Shown: positions 1 to 7,882, counted from the stretch's first letter. The stretch: 16,572 nucleotides of DNA from Russula earlei (GCA_025769875.1 JAGFNK010001008.1:1-16572); one strand, 5' to 3'. The notes: generated by a model not told the origin, from the letters alone. Made by a program: numbers and translations.

Positions 1-334
1 TTTGATCCAGAGGCATCGCCTTCATGGACATTTGGTCACACCAATTGAACAACATCTTTTCCTGGGCCAGCTTGAGAAGCTGGCTATCCTGGTGGGCTTC
101 CTGACGTGACCTATGCCTCCCAGAAGCTCTGTCTTGTGGCGTCCGGCAGGAAACCTTGGAGCTTATTGGATAAGGACTTCGCGATGTATGGAATGCAGTG
201 CTCACATCATGGGCCAGTGCCGCACAAGCAAAAGATTGATGTGTACCATTGTTGTAGTCACTCAAAGCAGCCTGTAGCTGCTGCTCATACATGTGGTCTT
301 GTGCTGGCTGACTGGACCATCTGTAACATGGCAT
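1..334 (-). CDS. CENP-B/pogo-type transposase, N-terminal part (runs off left edge)
   Basis: An uninterrupted minus-strand frame of 111 codons runs from an ATG at 334 to the window edge; a second in-frame ATG lies at 292. From about residue 15 it reads like the N-terminal helix-turn-helix region of fungal pogo/Tc1-superfamily transposases. There is a YEQQLQAALSDYNNG stretch, an alanine-rich helix (CAALAHDVS), a basic SGRHRSRQEAH segment, then QLLKLAQEKMLFNWC, which matches the usual 'QLL.PAQE..L..WC' region before the CENP-B-type DNA-binding domain. The 20 or so residues after DVS look longer than usual and could hide a short intron or insertion. The catalytic DDE domain would lie left of the window, so I cannot say whether the element is intact. 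Upstream on this strand the frame closes at a TGA near 400. The role, DNA binding for cut-and-paste transposition, is known for the family and inferred here. Confidence 0.7.
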   Translation of the reverse strand, partial: MPCYRWSSQPAQDHMYEQQLQAALSDYNNGTHQSFACAALAHDVSTAFHTSRSPYPISSKVSCRTPQDRASGRHRSRQEAHQDSQLLKLAQEKMLFNWCDQMSMKAMPLDQ

Positions 335-624
335 TATGGGGATAGAATAGCAGTGACCCCAGACCCCTCGGAGTTGGCATATGTGATCACCCAGTTGGAA
401 TCAAACTCCACACTCCACCATGACAGAAGGCATGATGCAGGCGTGACCCCCAGCCAAAATATAACTTGAAAACCACTTGATGGGCCTCCGTTTTTCATTA
501 GAATGACATTAATGGCACTCAATAGTATAAATATGAAGTTTTAAATGTAGTTGTTCAGGCAGATACAAGGGAAAATGAAATTGGCGAGATGGTCATGAAC
601 TGGCAAGTTCCCCATAGGTGATAG
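335..624. other. Spacer with nothing recognised
   Basis: Between the transposase start and the MITE I see only short frames without recognisable domains. Terminal inverted repeats of the pogo-like element may lie here, but I could not pair them because the other end is outside the window. Confidence 0.5.
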
Positions 625-993
625 TATAGTCAACTCAGTGGACAATAAAAAAAATATTTCAAATGCTGAGTAGGCTCTGTTGTGGCCACAAATTATATTA
701 CATAAGTAATGACTTTAGTTGAGCATGAAAAATGTGACAAAAAAGGTTAAATATGGAGAGTGTACTCATTCTAGCACAACATTTACCCTAGCCTGGCTAA
801 AAGTTGTGCCAGAATGAGTAGACTCTCCGTATTTAACATTTTTTGTCACATTTTTTGTGCTCAACTAAGGTCATTACTTATGTAATATAATTTGTGGCCA
901 CAACAGAGCCTACTCAACACTTGAAATATTTTACTTTTATTTTCCACTGAGTTGACTATAGCAGAGTCGACTTATCCCTTCCTGCCCGTCGTG
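625..993 (-). mobile_element. Foldback MITE, copy 1 (one tip missing)
   Basis: A left arm (625-780) and right arm (803-960) are near-perfect inverted repeats around a 22-base loop (781-802). The right arm continues to 993, ending in CCTGCCCGTCGTG, the same terminus as the complete copy at 7190-7595. The matching ~36 bases are absent from the left side, where unrelated sequence starts at 624. The loop is the reverse complement of the loop in the other copy, with one mismatch, so the two copies lie in opposite orientation. No coding capacity is seen, so it would depend on a transposase supplied elsewhere. Most CpG sites present in the other copy are TG, CA or TA here. The right end lies 5 bases from the poly(A) signal of the neighbouring gene. 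Confidence 0.9.
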
Positions 994-997
994 TTAC

Positions 998-1003
998 TTT
1001 ATT
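998..1003 (-). terminator. Poly(A) signal AATAAA for the secreted-protein gene
   Basis: The minus strand reads AATAAA about 75 bases past the stop codon at 1076, a normal distance for a fungal 3' end. It abuts the MITE end at 993. Confidence 0.5.
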
Positions 1004-1075
1004 CATTCTTTGCAAATTCGATGTACTTATATATTTCATGCATCACATTAGTTAAATTACTCTATTTTGAATCTT

Positions 1076-1584
1076 TTAACCACCTTTTGACACTGCTGCG
1101 TGCCGCCGATTCAGCTCGTCAATATGCTTTTGATGCTGGTGCTTCAGCTCGTCAATCTTCCTTTCATGCTGCTCAGTCAGATCTTTAATTTTCATGTCAT
1201 GCAGAGCCAGAGTCTGCTCTGCGTCCTTCATTAAGCCCTCATTCATTTTCGCTAGGTTGGCCGCACGGCGATCCGACTCGTCTTGAGTCTTCACCATATC
1301 TAGCATCGATGCCGCCAGCTTCGCGTTCGTGAGGTTGAGGTTTTCGTGTTCGGCCCTGACCTCAAGATGCCGCGATTTGATTGGCGAGTCTTCATTTGGG
1401 ACCGATGACGACGGCGCCAGCCCCTCAACGTTCGGATTGGATACGAAATCCCCATGTCTGCAAGGTAATGAACTTCAAGGGAGAAAGAGAACTTGAAGCA
1501 GTCGGCGTACTTTACAGGAAGCGAGAACGATGGGGCGATGCCAACGGCGAGGCAGAATATGGCAAGAACAGCGGAGGTTCGCAT
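1076..1584 (-). CDS. Small secreted coiled-coil protein (two exons)
   Basis: Minus-strand gene with exon 1 at 1584-1511 and exon 2 at 1457-1076, joined across a 53-base intron (1510-1458) with donor GTACGC and acceptor TTGCAG. The junction is phase 2 and gives 151 residues. Residues 1-21 are a clear signal peptide: Met-Arg, a hydrophobic core (AVLAIFCLAVGIA), then a small-residue cleavage region near PSFS/LP. Residues 26-55 form a Ser/Pro/Asn-rich linker. From about 56 to 145 the chain is highly charged and helical, with heptad-like spacing (DLTEQHERKIDELKHQHQKH and similar), so a long coiled coil is expected. The mature chain has no cysteine. I know no homologous family by sequence. Small secreted proteins of this kind are common in mushroom-forming and plant-associated fungi and some are effectors, but that role is speculation. 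The combination of signal peptide, intron fit and intact frame makes the gene model good. Confidence 0.75.
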
Positions 1585-1744
1585 TCTTAGTTATGAGTGG
1601 GAATATGGATTTTGAGTCGTCGAAGTTGTCGAGGAAGGAACAAGACAGAGCGTAGAAAGATTAGAAAGATTGTCGGTAACCGGTACCTGAGTATGAAGTG
1701 AATGGGAGCACTGCTGGGGAGAATTGCACCTGTAGGTGTTGTTG

Positions 1745-1751
1745 ATTTATA
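1745..1751 (-). promoter_or_regulatory. TATA box of the secreted-protein gene
   Basis: The minus strand reads CTATAAATC here, about 160 bases upstream of the ATG at 1584. Position and sequence fit a TATA element with a leader of roughly 130 bases. Confidence 0.45.
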
Positions 1752-2248
1752 GAAGTCCAACTCCATCTGTCCATATATTCCGGACCAGATGGGCAGGGCT
1801 ATACATCCGTTGCATCATGATCCAGTGTTGATGTGACGTTGATGCATCGACGTTTCTAGGCTCGCAAGCTGGAAATGACAGCAGCAAGCAGTTACGGCCA
1901 CTTGAAATCATCTCATGTCCAGTTGGACCGCTCTGATGTTCCGGCCCGGCTCAAAAGCCGTGAAAAGCCGAGCCCAAGCCACCCACATCCTCAGCTGCCT
2001 TGCCATCTTGATGCCTCACATTTCCCAATTACACCCTCTCTTTTTTTGTTTCAATCTCGCGCGGTCTCGATTTCCTTTATGTATTTTCTTTACTTGGTTT
2101 CTCTATTACTGTTATAAACTCCCTAGATACAATCTTTAATTCACCAGAGTCATTCTTTTATATCCGCTCAAGAAAGCCTGCATGAAAGCCACATCAACAT
2201 TGCTCCCTCTTCACTTCTGCATCCCTCGCTTGTGGGTCTCACTGGGTT
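1752..2248. other. Non-coding spacer with CT-rich tract and hAT-end-like motif
   Basis: No convincing gene. At about 1938-1977 there is a GGCCCGGCT/AAAAGCC/GAGCCCAAGCC cluster that shares TTCCGGCCCGGCT with the right terminus of the hAT element at 15015, suggesting an old remnant. Positions 2033-2115 are a CT- and T-rich stretch. Open frames here are low complexity. Confidence 0.45.
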
Positions 2249-2271
2249 CCCCCCCCCTCCCCTCCCCTCCC
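2249..2271. repeat. C-run tract (G-quadruplex candidate on the minus strand)
   Basis: The plus strand shows C9-T-C4-T-C4-T-C3. The minus strand therefore carries four G-runs of at least three separated by single bases, the textbook intramolecular G-quadruplex pattern. Confidence 0.75.
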
Positions 2272-2280
2272 TCTTCTTGG

Positions 2281-2830
2281 GTCAAGTGCCAGCATCATGG
2301 ACTTGACCCACGCGTCCCCGTCATGTCAAGATTTGCTGTACCTACAATGTTGTTGATAAGAGAGAAGATAATGTGGAGCTCAAAGGAGGCGTTGGCAAGT
2401 CGACCTTCGTGGCGCGGCTGGGCATTCGTGTCCGATCCGGACGTGCAGGTGCGCCCTTTTTTTTCGCGATGCCCCTCTCTCCCGCAGTTTAAAGAGCTCC
2501 CTATTTAAAATGCCCATCCATCACCCTGACCAGAATTGACATCTGGGGCCATTGATCCCCACCATTCTCGGCATCAGTTCTGAGCAGGTCCGCGCCTCGG
2601 CGGCGGGCTGGCCGCTCATACGCGCTCTCGAATATCCTTCATGTCTACCCTTTCCTTCCTTTTCAAACTACTTTCCTCTCCTGTATTTAAAGCATTTAAC
2701 TACCTCTTTTGAATGCAGTTGATTCCGAGCCGCCTTCGTCTTGGTTGCCTCAAGAAAACTGCCTTTCCTTGCTCACTGTTCCTTCAAGAACGTCTGCCCT
2801 TAGTCCTGCACCACGAAGTCTTCCCGGCGT
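2281..2830 (+). pseudogene. Relic of an NBP35/CFD1-type cytosolic Fe-S scaffold ATPase gene
   Basis: Pieces in different frames line up in order with the Mrp/NBP35 family of P-loop ATPases that build cytosolic iron-sulfur clusters. A GLDPRVPV...REKIMWSS piece (2299-2379) matches the segment before the P-loop. KGGVGKSTFVARLG (2382-2423) is the deviant Walker A motif. WAFVSDPDVQ (about 2419-2448) follows after a frame change. A likely intron runs from GTGCGC at 2449 to the AG at 2532. Then come IDIWG (usual DICGPS) and LIPTILGISSEQVRASAAGW (about 2551-2610), and a degraded MS..SFLF and GCLKKTAF stretch to about 2800. Several frameshifts and the Cys-to-Trp change in DICG show it is dead. The retained intron argues for a decayed duplicate gene rather than a retrocopy. 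I cannot find the N-terminal cysteine cluster or the C-terminal CXXC. Confidence 0.68.
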
Positions 2831-2910
2831 GCTACAATCCACATACCACTATCTGAAGAAGTCCATGTAAATGTGTCTGTACAGTATGATCTCTACAGTA
2901 ACTCGTACCT

Positions 2911-3744
2911 TCAACTTCCACCATCGCTACCTCCCGACTCAGATCCCTTGTCTCCAATCTTGGGCATTTCGCTTGGTGGGGGATTCGCAGCGGCTGCCTT
3001 TTCCCCAATTAATCTTGCAACTTCCACAGCTACGCCTGCGTTGATTATTTCATGTGTCGACACCATCGACAATGTGCGTAGTAGTTGAGACCCAGCCCCG
3101 GTTGGACCACCAGCTGCGCTAGTTGTGCGCTGACGTGCCGGCACAACATAACCTTCCGGTGGGCCAGTGCTCGGGAACGGGATTGCGTTTGTGCCTGAGG
3201 GAGACCGGGATCTTCTCCCGCGAGGGAGGATGTACGTGTGATGGGTGAGAATGGTACCTGATAACGGAAGCGTTAACGAATACGATTATGTTGGCAAGCA
3301 CCTCGTTTCGCTCCAACGCGGTCCACACTCTGACCCCGAAATCATTCTGCTGGCATACATGTACAATCGCTTTCCCTGTCTCATTCAGCAGAATTTGATG
3401 TCTTATAGGTTCACCACTTGCCTCGACTTAAAGAAGACCGGCCATCGCGTCTGGCGGGCTGTTCTCGGGAAAGACTCCAAACTGTATGGCCTTGAAGTGC
3501 CAGCATGCCTGCACGACATCGAAGACTTGGACAAATGGAATCAGAACGGTCTCATAAAACGCCTTGATGCCCTTGGCCCATTCGTCCTCGGTGCTTCGAG
3601 ATAGATCGGCGAGGATCTTGCAGACGATTTTCTGGCCGACTACGAGACGCTTAGCAGCCGGCCTTGAATGATGAAGTTCACACAAAGACCTCCACCACAT
3701 GGTGCTGTACCAGAAGACTGAAGCGAATCTATCACAGATGGCAT
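2911..3744 (-). CDS. Unrecognised multi-exon gene, minus strand
   Basis: Suggested exons: 3744-3690 (start MPSVIDSLQSSG), 3639 to about 3450, about 3420-3258, and 3211-2911 with stop TGA. Intron 1 (3689-3640) is 50 bases and ends CTCGTAG; the intron at 3257-3212 is 46 bases with donor GTACCA. Both keep phase. The junction between exons 2 and 3 is not resolved, because several AG acceptors between 3430 and 3400 could fit. The exons read like real protein: a helical charged segment (ADLSRSTEDEWAKGIKAFYE), a beta-like segment (GKAIVHVCQQNDFGVRVW), then NEVLANIIVFVNASVI, then a Pro/Gly/Ser-rich tail with one helix (NAGVAVEVARLIGEKAAA). I recognise no domain and assign no function. No signal peptide or membrane segment is obvious. 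It converges on the NBP35 relic. It could be lineage-specific or itself decaying. Confidence 0.42.
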
Positions 3745-3785
3745 CACTTCTGCGGGTCAACGTCAATCAGGAGGGGAGAGAGAAC

Positions 3786-3832
3786 GAGCCCCGGCTGGTT
3801 TTTGGCTCGGCCCGGCTTTCCTTGGCCGCACA
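3786..3832. repeat. GC-rich hAT-end-like fragment
   Basis: The stretch contains CCCCGGCTGG, TTTTTGGCTCGGCCCGGC and TTGGCCG. These are the same word set that fills the subterminal regions of the hAT element at 13769-15015. No partner end or target duplication was found, so it may be a broken end of a related element. Confidence 0.35.
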
Positions 3833-4477
3833 CCATTCACCTCGGCGACCGGCATTACTGCCGCACAGTGGCGGACGCCCCGACACATTCCACCGAGATA
3901 GCCTCCTAAAATAACCATGTCGCCGATCCCGACACCGTCCCAGGGGCAGCAACAGCAAGGGAATTTCCCCCAGCATGCCTTTGCAAACTCACAACCACCA
4001 CCGATCCTGGCCTCCGATGTTCTGACCCTCCCTCGGAGCCCAACCAACCGTGCCACCGACGCCGCTCTAGCAGCCGCAGAAACAGCACCAACCATCCGAG
4101 TCGCCCTCACGCGCTCGAACGAACGAACCTTCGCCTCAATCACGCAAGCCGTGCCAGCACCCGAAGAGGCCTCGCCGGTCTCAGCAGCACCCACACCACA
4201 CTGCATGTCACTGCCCAGTTCGCTTACACACCCTTGAATGGAGGATACATCGTCCCTGTGGCAAAAGAAGAGCACAACTACAGCATCTGCAGTAACGTTG
4301 AAGATGCTGAGATTGGGCACATTCAATGCAGCCGCACCTATGCCTCGTGATGCCGTCTCACTCCCTGACCGCGTTGCCACTGCATTTGCATCAACGTTCC
4401 GACTACTAGGTGAGTTTCAACTCTACGCCCGCATCTCCACATTGAGGTGGAAATTCAAAAGGCATCTTAACACATAA
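3833..4477. other. Overlapping open frames on both strands, gene status unclear
   Basis: A GC-rich stretch with three long competing frames: plus 3917-4237 (starts MSPIPTPSQGQQQQ, Ser/Pro/Ala-rich) continuing in frame after one TGA to 4477; plus frame 1 ending at 4350 with a protein-like C-terminal part (NGGYIVPVAKEEHNYSICSN); and minus 4380-3763 (205 codons). At most one is coding. I see no conserved domain, and codon choice does not decide between them. A spliced plus-strand gene that joins the first two frames is possible, but I found no good intron for it. Confidence 0.25.
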
Positions 4478-4878
4478 CGAAGATATTAATACTTAAACAC
4501 TGGCAAGTGATGTGAAAATGCATGTCTTCGCTTCCAGTCCTGAAGCGCAGCCGTGGGTGGTAAAGTGAGCCCTCTGGCATCTTTTAGAAAGACGTCGCTC
4601 TCCAAAAAAATCCAAAACACTGCAGAGGCAGTCTCATAGGCGTATAATCTATAGTTGTTACAACAAGTCAATGGGAGCAAAGATCACGTCATGTCCATCC
4701 CACTTCGAGCGCACTTAATCGTATAACTGCGGTCACGATAGTAAGTCTTTCCACTTCGCGTTAGGGAGCAAGATTGCCTCACTAATGGCTGTAAAGGTGA
4801 TAGATACCTCTCATTCTCATGGATTTTCCCACTGAGCATGCCATTCTATCGGTTATCTAGTAATTCCAGCAAGCATGA
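4478..4878. other. Spacer with nothing recognised
   Basis: Only short frames without recognisable motifs, AT-rich in parts. No repeat or promoter stands out. Confidence 0.4.
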
Positions 4879-5452
4879 AACACGTACTTTCGTCATGACG
4901 AAAACTCGCCATCCTTTGGCGGCTTTGCCTTCGGCCGCTATACCCATCTCGTCGACCGATCCCACACCAAATTGATCCTCTGGGTTCAATTGCATGAGAC
5001 ACAATTCTTTTGGGGGAAGGGGACTGAGTCATGCACTCACCTCGAATCCAGTCTCGATCTCGTCCGGTCTTGGGCCCTTTCTCCCTTAGTTCCTGTCTCT
5101 GTATATAAATTCAGTAGTTACCCCTCAAGCTTTGAAGCTTGGAGTTTCGTTCCCATCTCATTTGCGAGCCTCAGAGAGTACTCGAAACCCCTTGCCAAGT
5201 CTTGTGTCTTCCATCATAATTTCACCCGCACGTCCCCGGACACGCTGAATGGGAACCTATCCTGGAAGTCGTCAAGAAATTCGTCGCCACGCGACAGCGT
5301 TCTGGTCCAGCCAGGATGACTATTGTCTGTTCTCGCTTGGACTCCCTTGGAACCCAGATCAGTGTGACCGTGTCTCATCATTAGAGAGGCATGTATTTAC
5401 CCCGCCAAGATTTAATGCCATAACACAGCACCTAAAAGGGGCCAGTTCATGA
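4879..5452 (+). other. Protein-like open frames, no settled gene model
   Basis: A plus frame of about 147 codons is open from just after a TGA near 4878 to 5319 without an ATG near its start. It includes a protein-like part around 4905-5020 (SFGGFAFGRYTHLVDRS...). A second frame (about 5217-5383) reads EWEPILEVVKKFVATRQRSG, which also looks coding, and a third (5249-5452, 67 residues) starts at the first ATG after a TATA box at 5102. They overlap, so not all can be real. Nothing is recognised. A decayed or intron-rich gene is the most likely explanation. Confidence 0.25.
5102..5110 (+). promoter_or_regulatory. TATA-like box, plus strand
   Basis: TATATAAAT, 139 bases before the ATG at 5249. 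It would drive the 67-residue frame at 5249-5452 if that is a gene. Confidence 0.3.
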
Positions 5453-5667
5453 AACATCACGCCAGTGAACACAAACTGGATCTGGTCCAAAGAGGTATCG
5501 AGCCCGTACTGCAACGCGTCCGAGGACGCGCGTGTGAGATTGTGATGTTGACCGAGCCCAGGGAAGATAATAGTGAGATGAGCAAGACCAAGGATGAGAG
5601 CTTTCGATGTTCCTTCTATGTTGGCAGACGAGATATATGGGCACCAAAATTGTCATCCAAGGGGGTA

Positions 5668-5675
5668 CTTATATA
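5668..5675 (-). promoter_or_regulatory. TATA-like box, minus strand
   Basis: The minus strand reads CTATATAAG after a strongly CT-rich stretch (5960-5680 on that strand), the usual make-up of a fungal core promoter. The transcript would head towards 5400. The frame beyond it (TSKALILGLAHLTIIF..., about 5630-5360) is open but lacks an ATG near its start, so the gene is unproven. Confidence 0.35.
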
Positions 5676-5683
5676 GACAGGAC

Positions 5684-6632
5684 GAGGAAGAGGCTGATGA
5701 AAGGGAATCAAGATCGGGCGAGAGGCAGAGGATAAAATTGGAACGCGATGAAAGGGAATTGAAGGCGGATGGCGCGAGGCGGCGAGCCCTTGCCTCCAGC
5801 GGGGGCGACGGGGAGAACCGGGGCGTGGCAAAACATTGAAAGGAAGGTCGAGAATGGGCGGGATGGCGTCGACGTGCGATGAAAGGAAGGTGGAAGTGGA
5901 TGAAGAGGAAGAGAGACCGGGAGAAGCAGCGAAGGATAGTGTCGAAACACGATGAAAGTGTCTTTCATCTGATTTCGACACCACCCTTTCCGGGGGAGGA
6001 GGAACGATGCGATGACACATGTGCATGATTTCATGGCCAACGGGAATCCTCCCGGCAATACCCAATATCAATATTTTAGCATTCGAAATCCATAGCATAT
6101 CTAACGTGCTGATAAGCACAACGGAACGAAGGTGCCTTGGGGTAGACGAGATATATGTTGTCGCCATTAAGGCACAGAGAGCTGGCATAGTGGAGCCTGA
6201 TGCGACTTGTAATGTAGCGAGTGAGGCAGATGAATGACATGCCATCCTTCGCTTTTCCCGGGCAGACGATGACAGGGCTAAGTATGGTCCAGACTCGAGC
6301 CCAGGAGTGTGGGTGCGCCAACAGCGATGTAGTCCTTCGAACACAGGCTCGTTTTGGTATCTGCTTGGTAAAAGATGCATGCAAAGACGCGCTTGTACAG
6401 ACTGTGAGGTCGTCTAGTAAAGTAAGACAGTGAGACATAGAGGCAAAATAATGACCATGAGGAGCAAGCAGGAGGCGCACCACGGGGAAGATAACATTGC
6501 TTGAGAATATAGGGTCCAACTCTTGCAGAATGTCAGCTGCGGTTCCCTGTCCTCCGCCAAGCCCTCTGCCCACATCCAATCGTTGCCATCGCGTGACGTG
6601 ATTGAGTTGTTATGTCTATAATATGGGTGCAC
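5684..6632 (-). other. Long minus-strand frames, unrecognised
   Basis: Two minus-strand frames overlap here: 6380-5616 (254 residues) and 6579-6076 (167 residues). The first is CT-derived Ser/Pro-rich sequence in its second half, which is what a purine-rich promoter strand gives by chance. The second contains a hydrophobic stretch (NVIFPVVRLLLA) that could be a membrane segment. I could not assemble a spliced model or recognise a family. Treat as no call. Confidence 0.2.
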
Positions 6633-7137
6633 GAAGCAGTATGCCTCAAGTCAATGTTGGGACAACATGGACACTTGATAATCGCGGATCCCGTGTAAAG
6701 GGGTTTGTCAAAAGTGGGGTGATATACAACATTGAGAATTGGATATTCTTGACCAGGCCTTGAGTCTCACGTTTCCCGGAATCAGAAATGATGATCCAGA
6801 GTCCAGAGAGGTGTTGGGCATAGGAACGCGATTATCAGAATGGACAACTAGAGTCCCATGGCGACCAAACTGCTGCTGAGCCAAACCGAGCCGAGCCAAA
6901 CCGAGCCGGGCTGAATTACGCTGACCGGGGTCAGTTGAGGCCGTTGAGGGTTCAATGGTTCAAACGTAATGCGGCTAACGGACGTTACGGATCAGATCAC
7001 AATCGCGCAAGCAAAAAGGTACCAGTGTTCGATGTTCCCATCATCGATGGTAACTTGGTTAACTCCTTGCGTTTACAGATGTCCGATTTGGACTGATTTC
7101 CGCCACCCTTACCAAATTTAACTCAAACTATTGCACG
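6633..7137. other. Spacer holding a short GC-rich tandem repeat
   Basis: No gene seen. At 6878-6907 the 15-base unit GAGCCAAACCGAGCC occurs twice head to tail and is followed by GGGCTGA. The words match the subterminal motif of the hAT element near 14890, so this may be another remnant of that family. Confidence 0.5.
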
Positions 7138-7189
7138 ATGTCTCGCAAATCCAGTAAAGTCCCTTACATCGTCGGTCTTCACTTGGATA
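7138..7189 (+). other. Start of a small open frame cut by the MITE
   Basis: ATG at 7138 opens MSRKSSKVPYIVGLHLD and then meets the MITE end. The frame appears to resume at 7599-7631 between the MITE and the copia element, and again after the copia element at 13448-13560. About 65 codons would be continuous without the two insertions and one copy of each duplication. The length is short enough to arise by chance. Confidence 0.25.
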
Positions 7190-7595
7190 CACGATGGGCA
7201 GGACAGGATAAGTCGACTCTGCTTATAGTCAACTCAGTGGACAATAAAAGTAAAATATTTCAAGTGCTGAGTAGGCTCTGTTGCGGCCACAAATTATATT
7301 ACACAAGTAATGACCTTAGTTGAGCACGAAAAATGTGACAAAAAAGGTTAAATATAGAAAGTCTACTCATTCCGGCACAACTTTTAGCCAGGTTAGGGTA
7401 AATGTTGTGCCGGAATGAGTAGACTCTCCATATTTAACCTTATTTGTCACATTTTTCGTGCTCAACTAAGGTCATTACTTATGTAATATAATTTGTGGCC
7501 GCAACAGAGCCTACTCAGCACTTGAAATATTTTACTTTTATTGTCCACTGAGTTGACTATAAGCAGACTTGACTTATCCCTTCCTGCTCGTTGTG
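7190..7595 (+). mobile_element. Foldback MITE, copy 2 (complete, 406 bases)
   Basis: Two arms of exactly 192 bases (7190-7381 and 7404-7595) flank a 22-base loop (7382-7403). The ends read CACGATGGGCAGGA on the left and, reversed, CACAACGAGCAGGA on the right; the differences are transitions. A 3-base ATA flanks both sides (7187-7189 and 7596-7598) and may be the target duplication, though it is too short to be sure. There is no coding frame of note. An RNA reading through would fold into a ~190-base-pair stem, a good substrate for small-RNA production. The superfamily is not assigned. Confidence 0.88.
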
Positions 7596-7631
7596 ATATT
7601 ACACCCGAAATGGAGCCCCCCGTTCAACGTT

Positions 7632-7867
7632 TGTTGGAAATGCAGCCACCGTGTGGCAGAGAAACGGACCGAATGGACCGGATAGTTAGAACGCTGTGTT
7701 GATACCACTGTTCCTTTTTCCTCAGTCTTTCATATACAAGACTGAGGTCAGTAGCACATTCCTTTACCATTTACATATACTCATTATGTACATAGCCTTC
7801 ATCCAACAGGTTAGCTTACTAACCTAATATCAGTCTTTCATATACAAGACTGAGCCTTTGTCCAACA
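7632..7867 (+). repeat. 5' LTR of the copia element
   Basis: 236 bases, TG...CA. It contains two copies of a hairpin with 8-9 base stems CTCAGTCTT/AAGACTGAG (7721-7746 and about 7830-7853) and a third hairpin AGGTTAG-CTTA-CTAACCT (7808-7825). It differs from the 3' LTR at 7652, 7653, 7674, 7709, 7801, 7859 and 7860, all transitions at CpG sites. Confidence 0.95.
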
Positions 7868-7882
7868 GATTATGAGACCTGT
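7868..7882 (+). promoter_or_regulatory. Candidate primer binding site
   Basis: GATTATGAGACCTGT lies directly after the LTR, where the tRNA primer for minus-strand DNA synthesis pairs. The match to an initiator-Met tRNA site (TATCAGAGC-type) is only partial, so position is the main support. Confidence 0.35.

Noticed and set aside
1875..2139. Plus-strand ORFs of 74-80 residues
   Set aside because: They overlap in two frames, are Ser/Pro/Leu-rich from a CT-rich tract, and have no recognisable features.
2641..2870. Separate small gene starting at ATG 2641 (MSTLSFLF)
   Set aside because: The putative intron would be only 36 bases, and the segment aligns better as the continuation of the NBP35-like relic.
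3763..4380. 205-residue minus-strand ORF as a confident gene
   Set aside because: Competing plus-strand frames of similar quality overlap it, it has no domain, and GC-rich sequence leaves several frames open by chance.
5616..6380. 254-residue minus-strand ORF as a gene
   Set aside because: Its second half is Ser/Pro-rich translation of a CT-rich promoter-like strand, it crosses a TATA box, and no domain is visible.
6940..6980. tRNA-like B-box around GGGTTCAATGG
   Set aside because: No matching A-box, acceptor stem or cloverleaf could be drawn around it.
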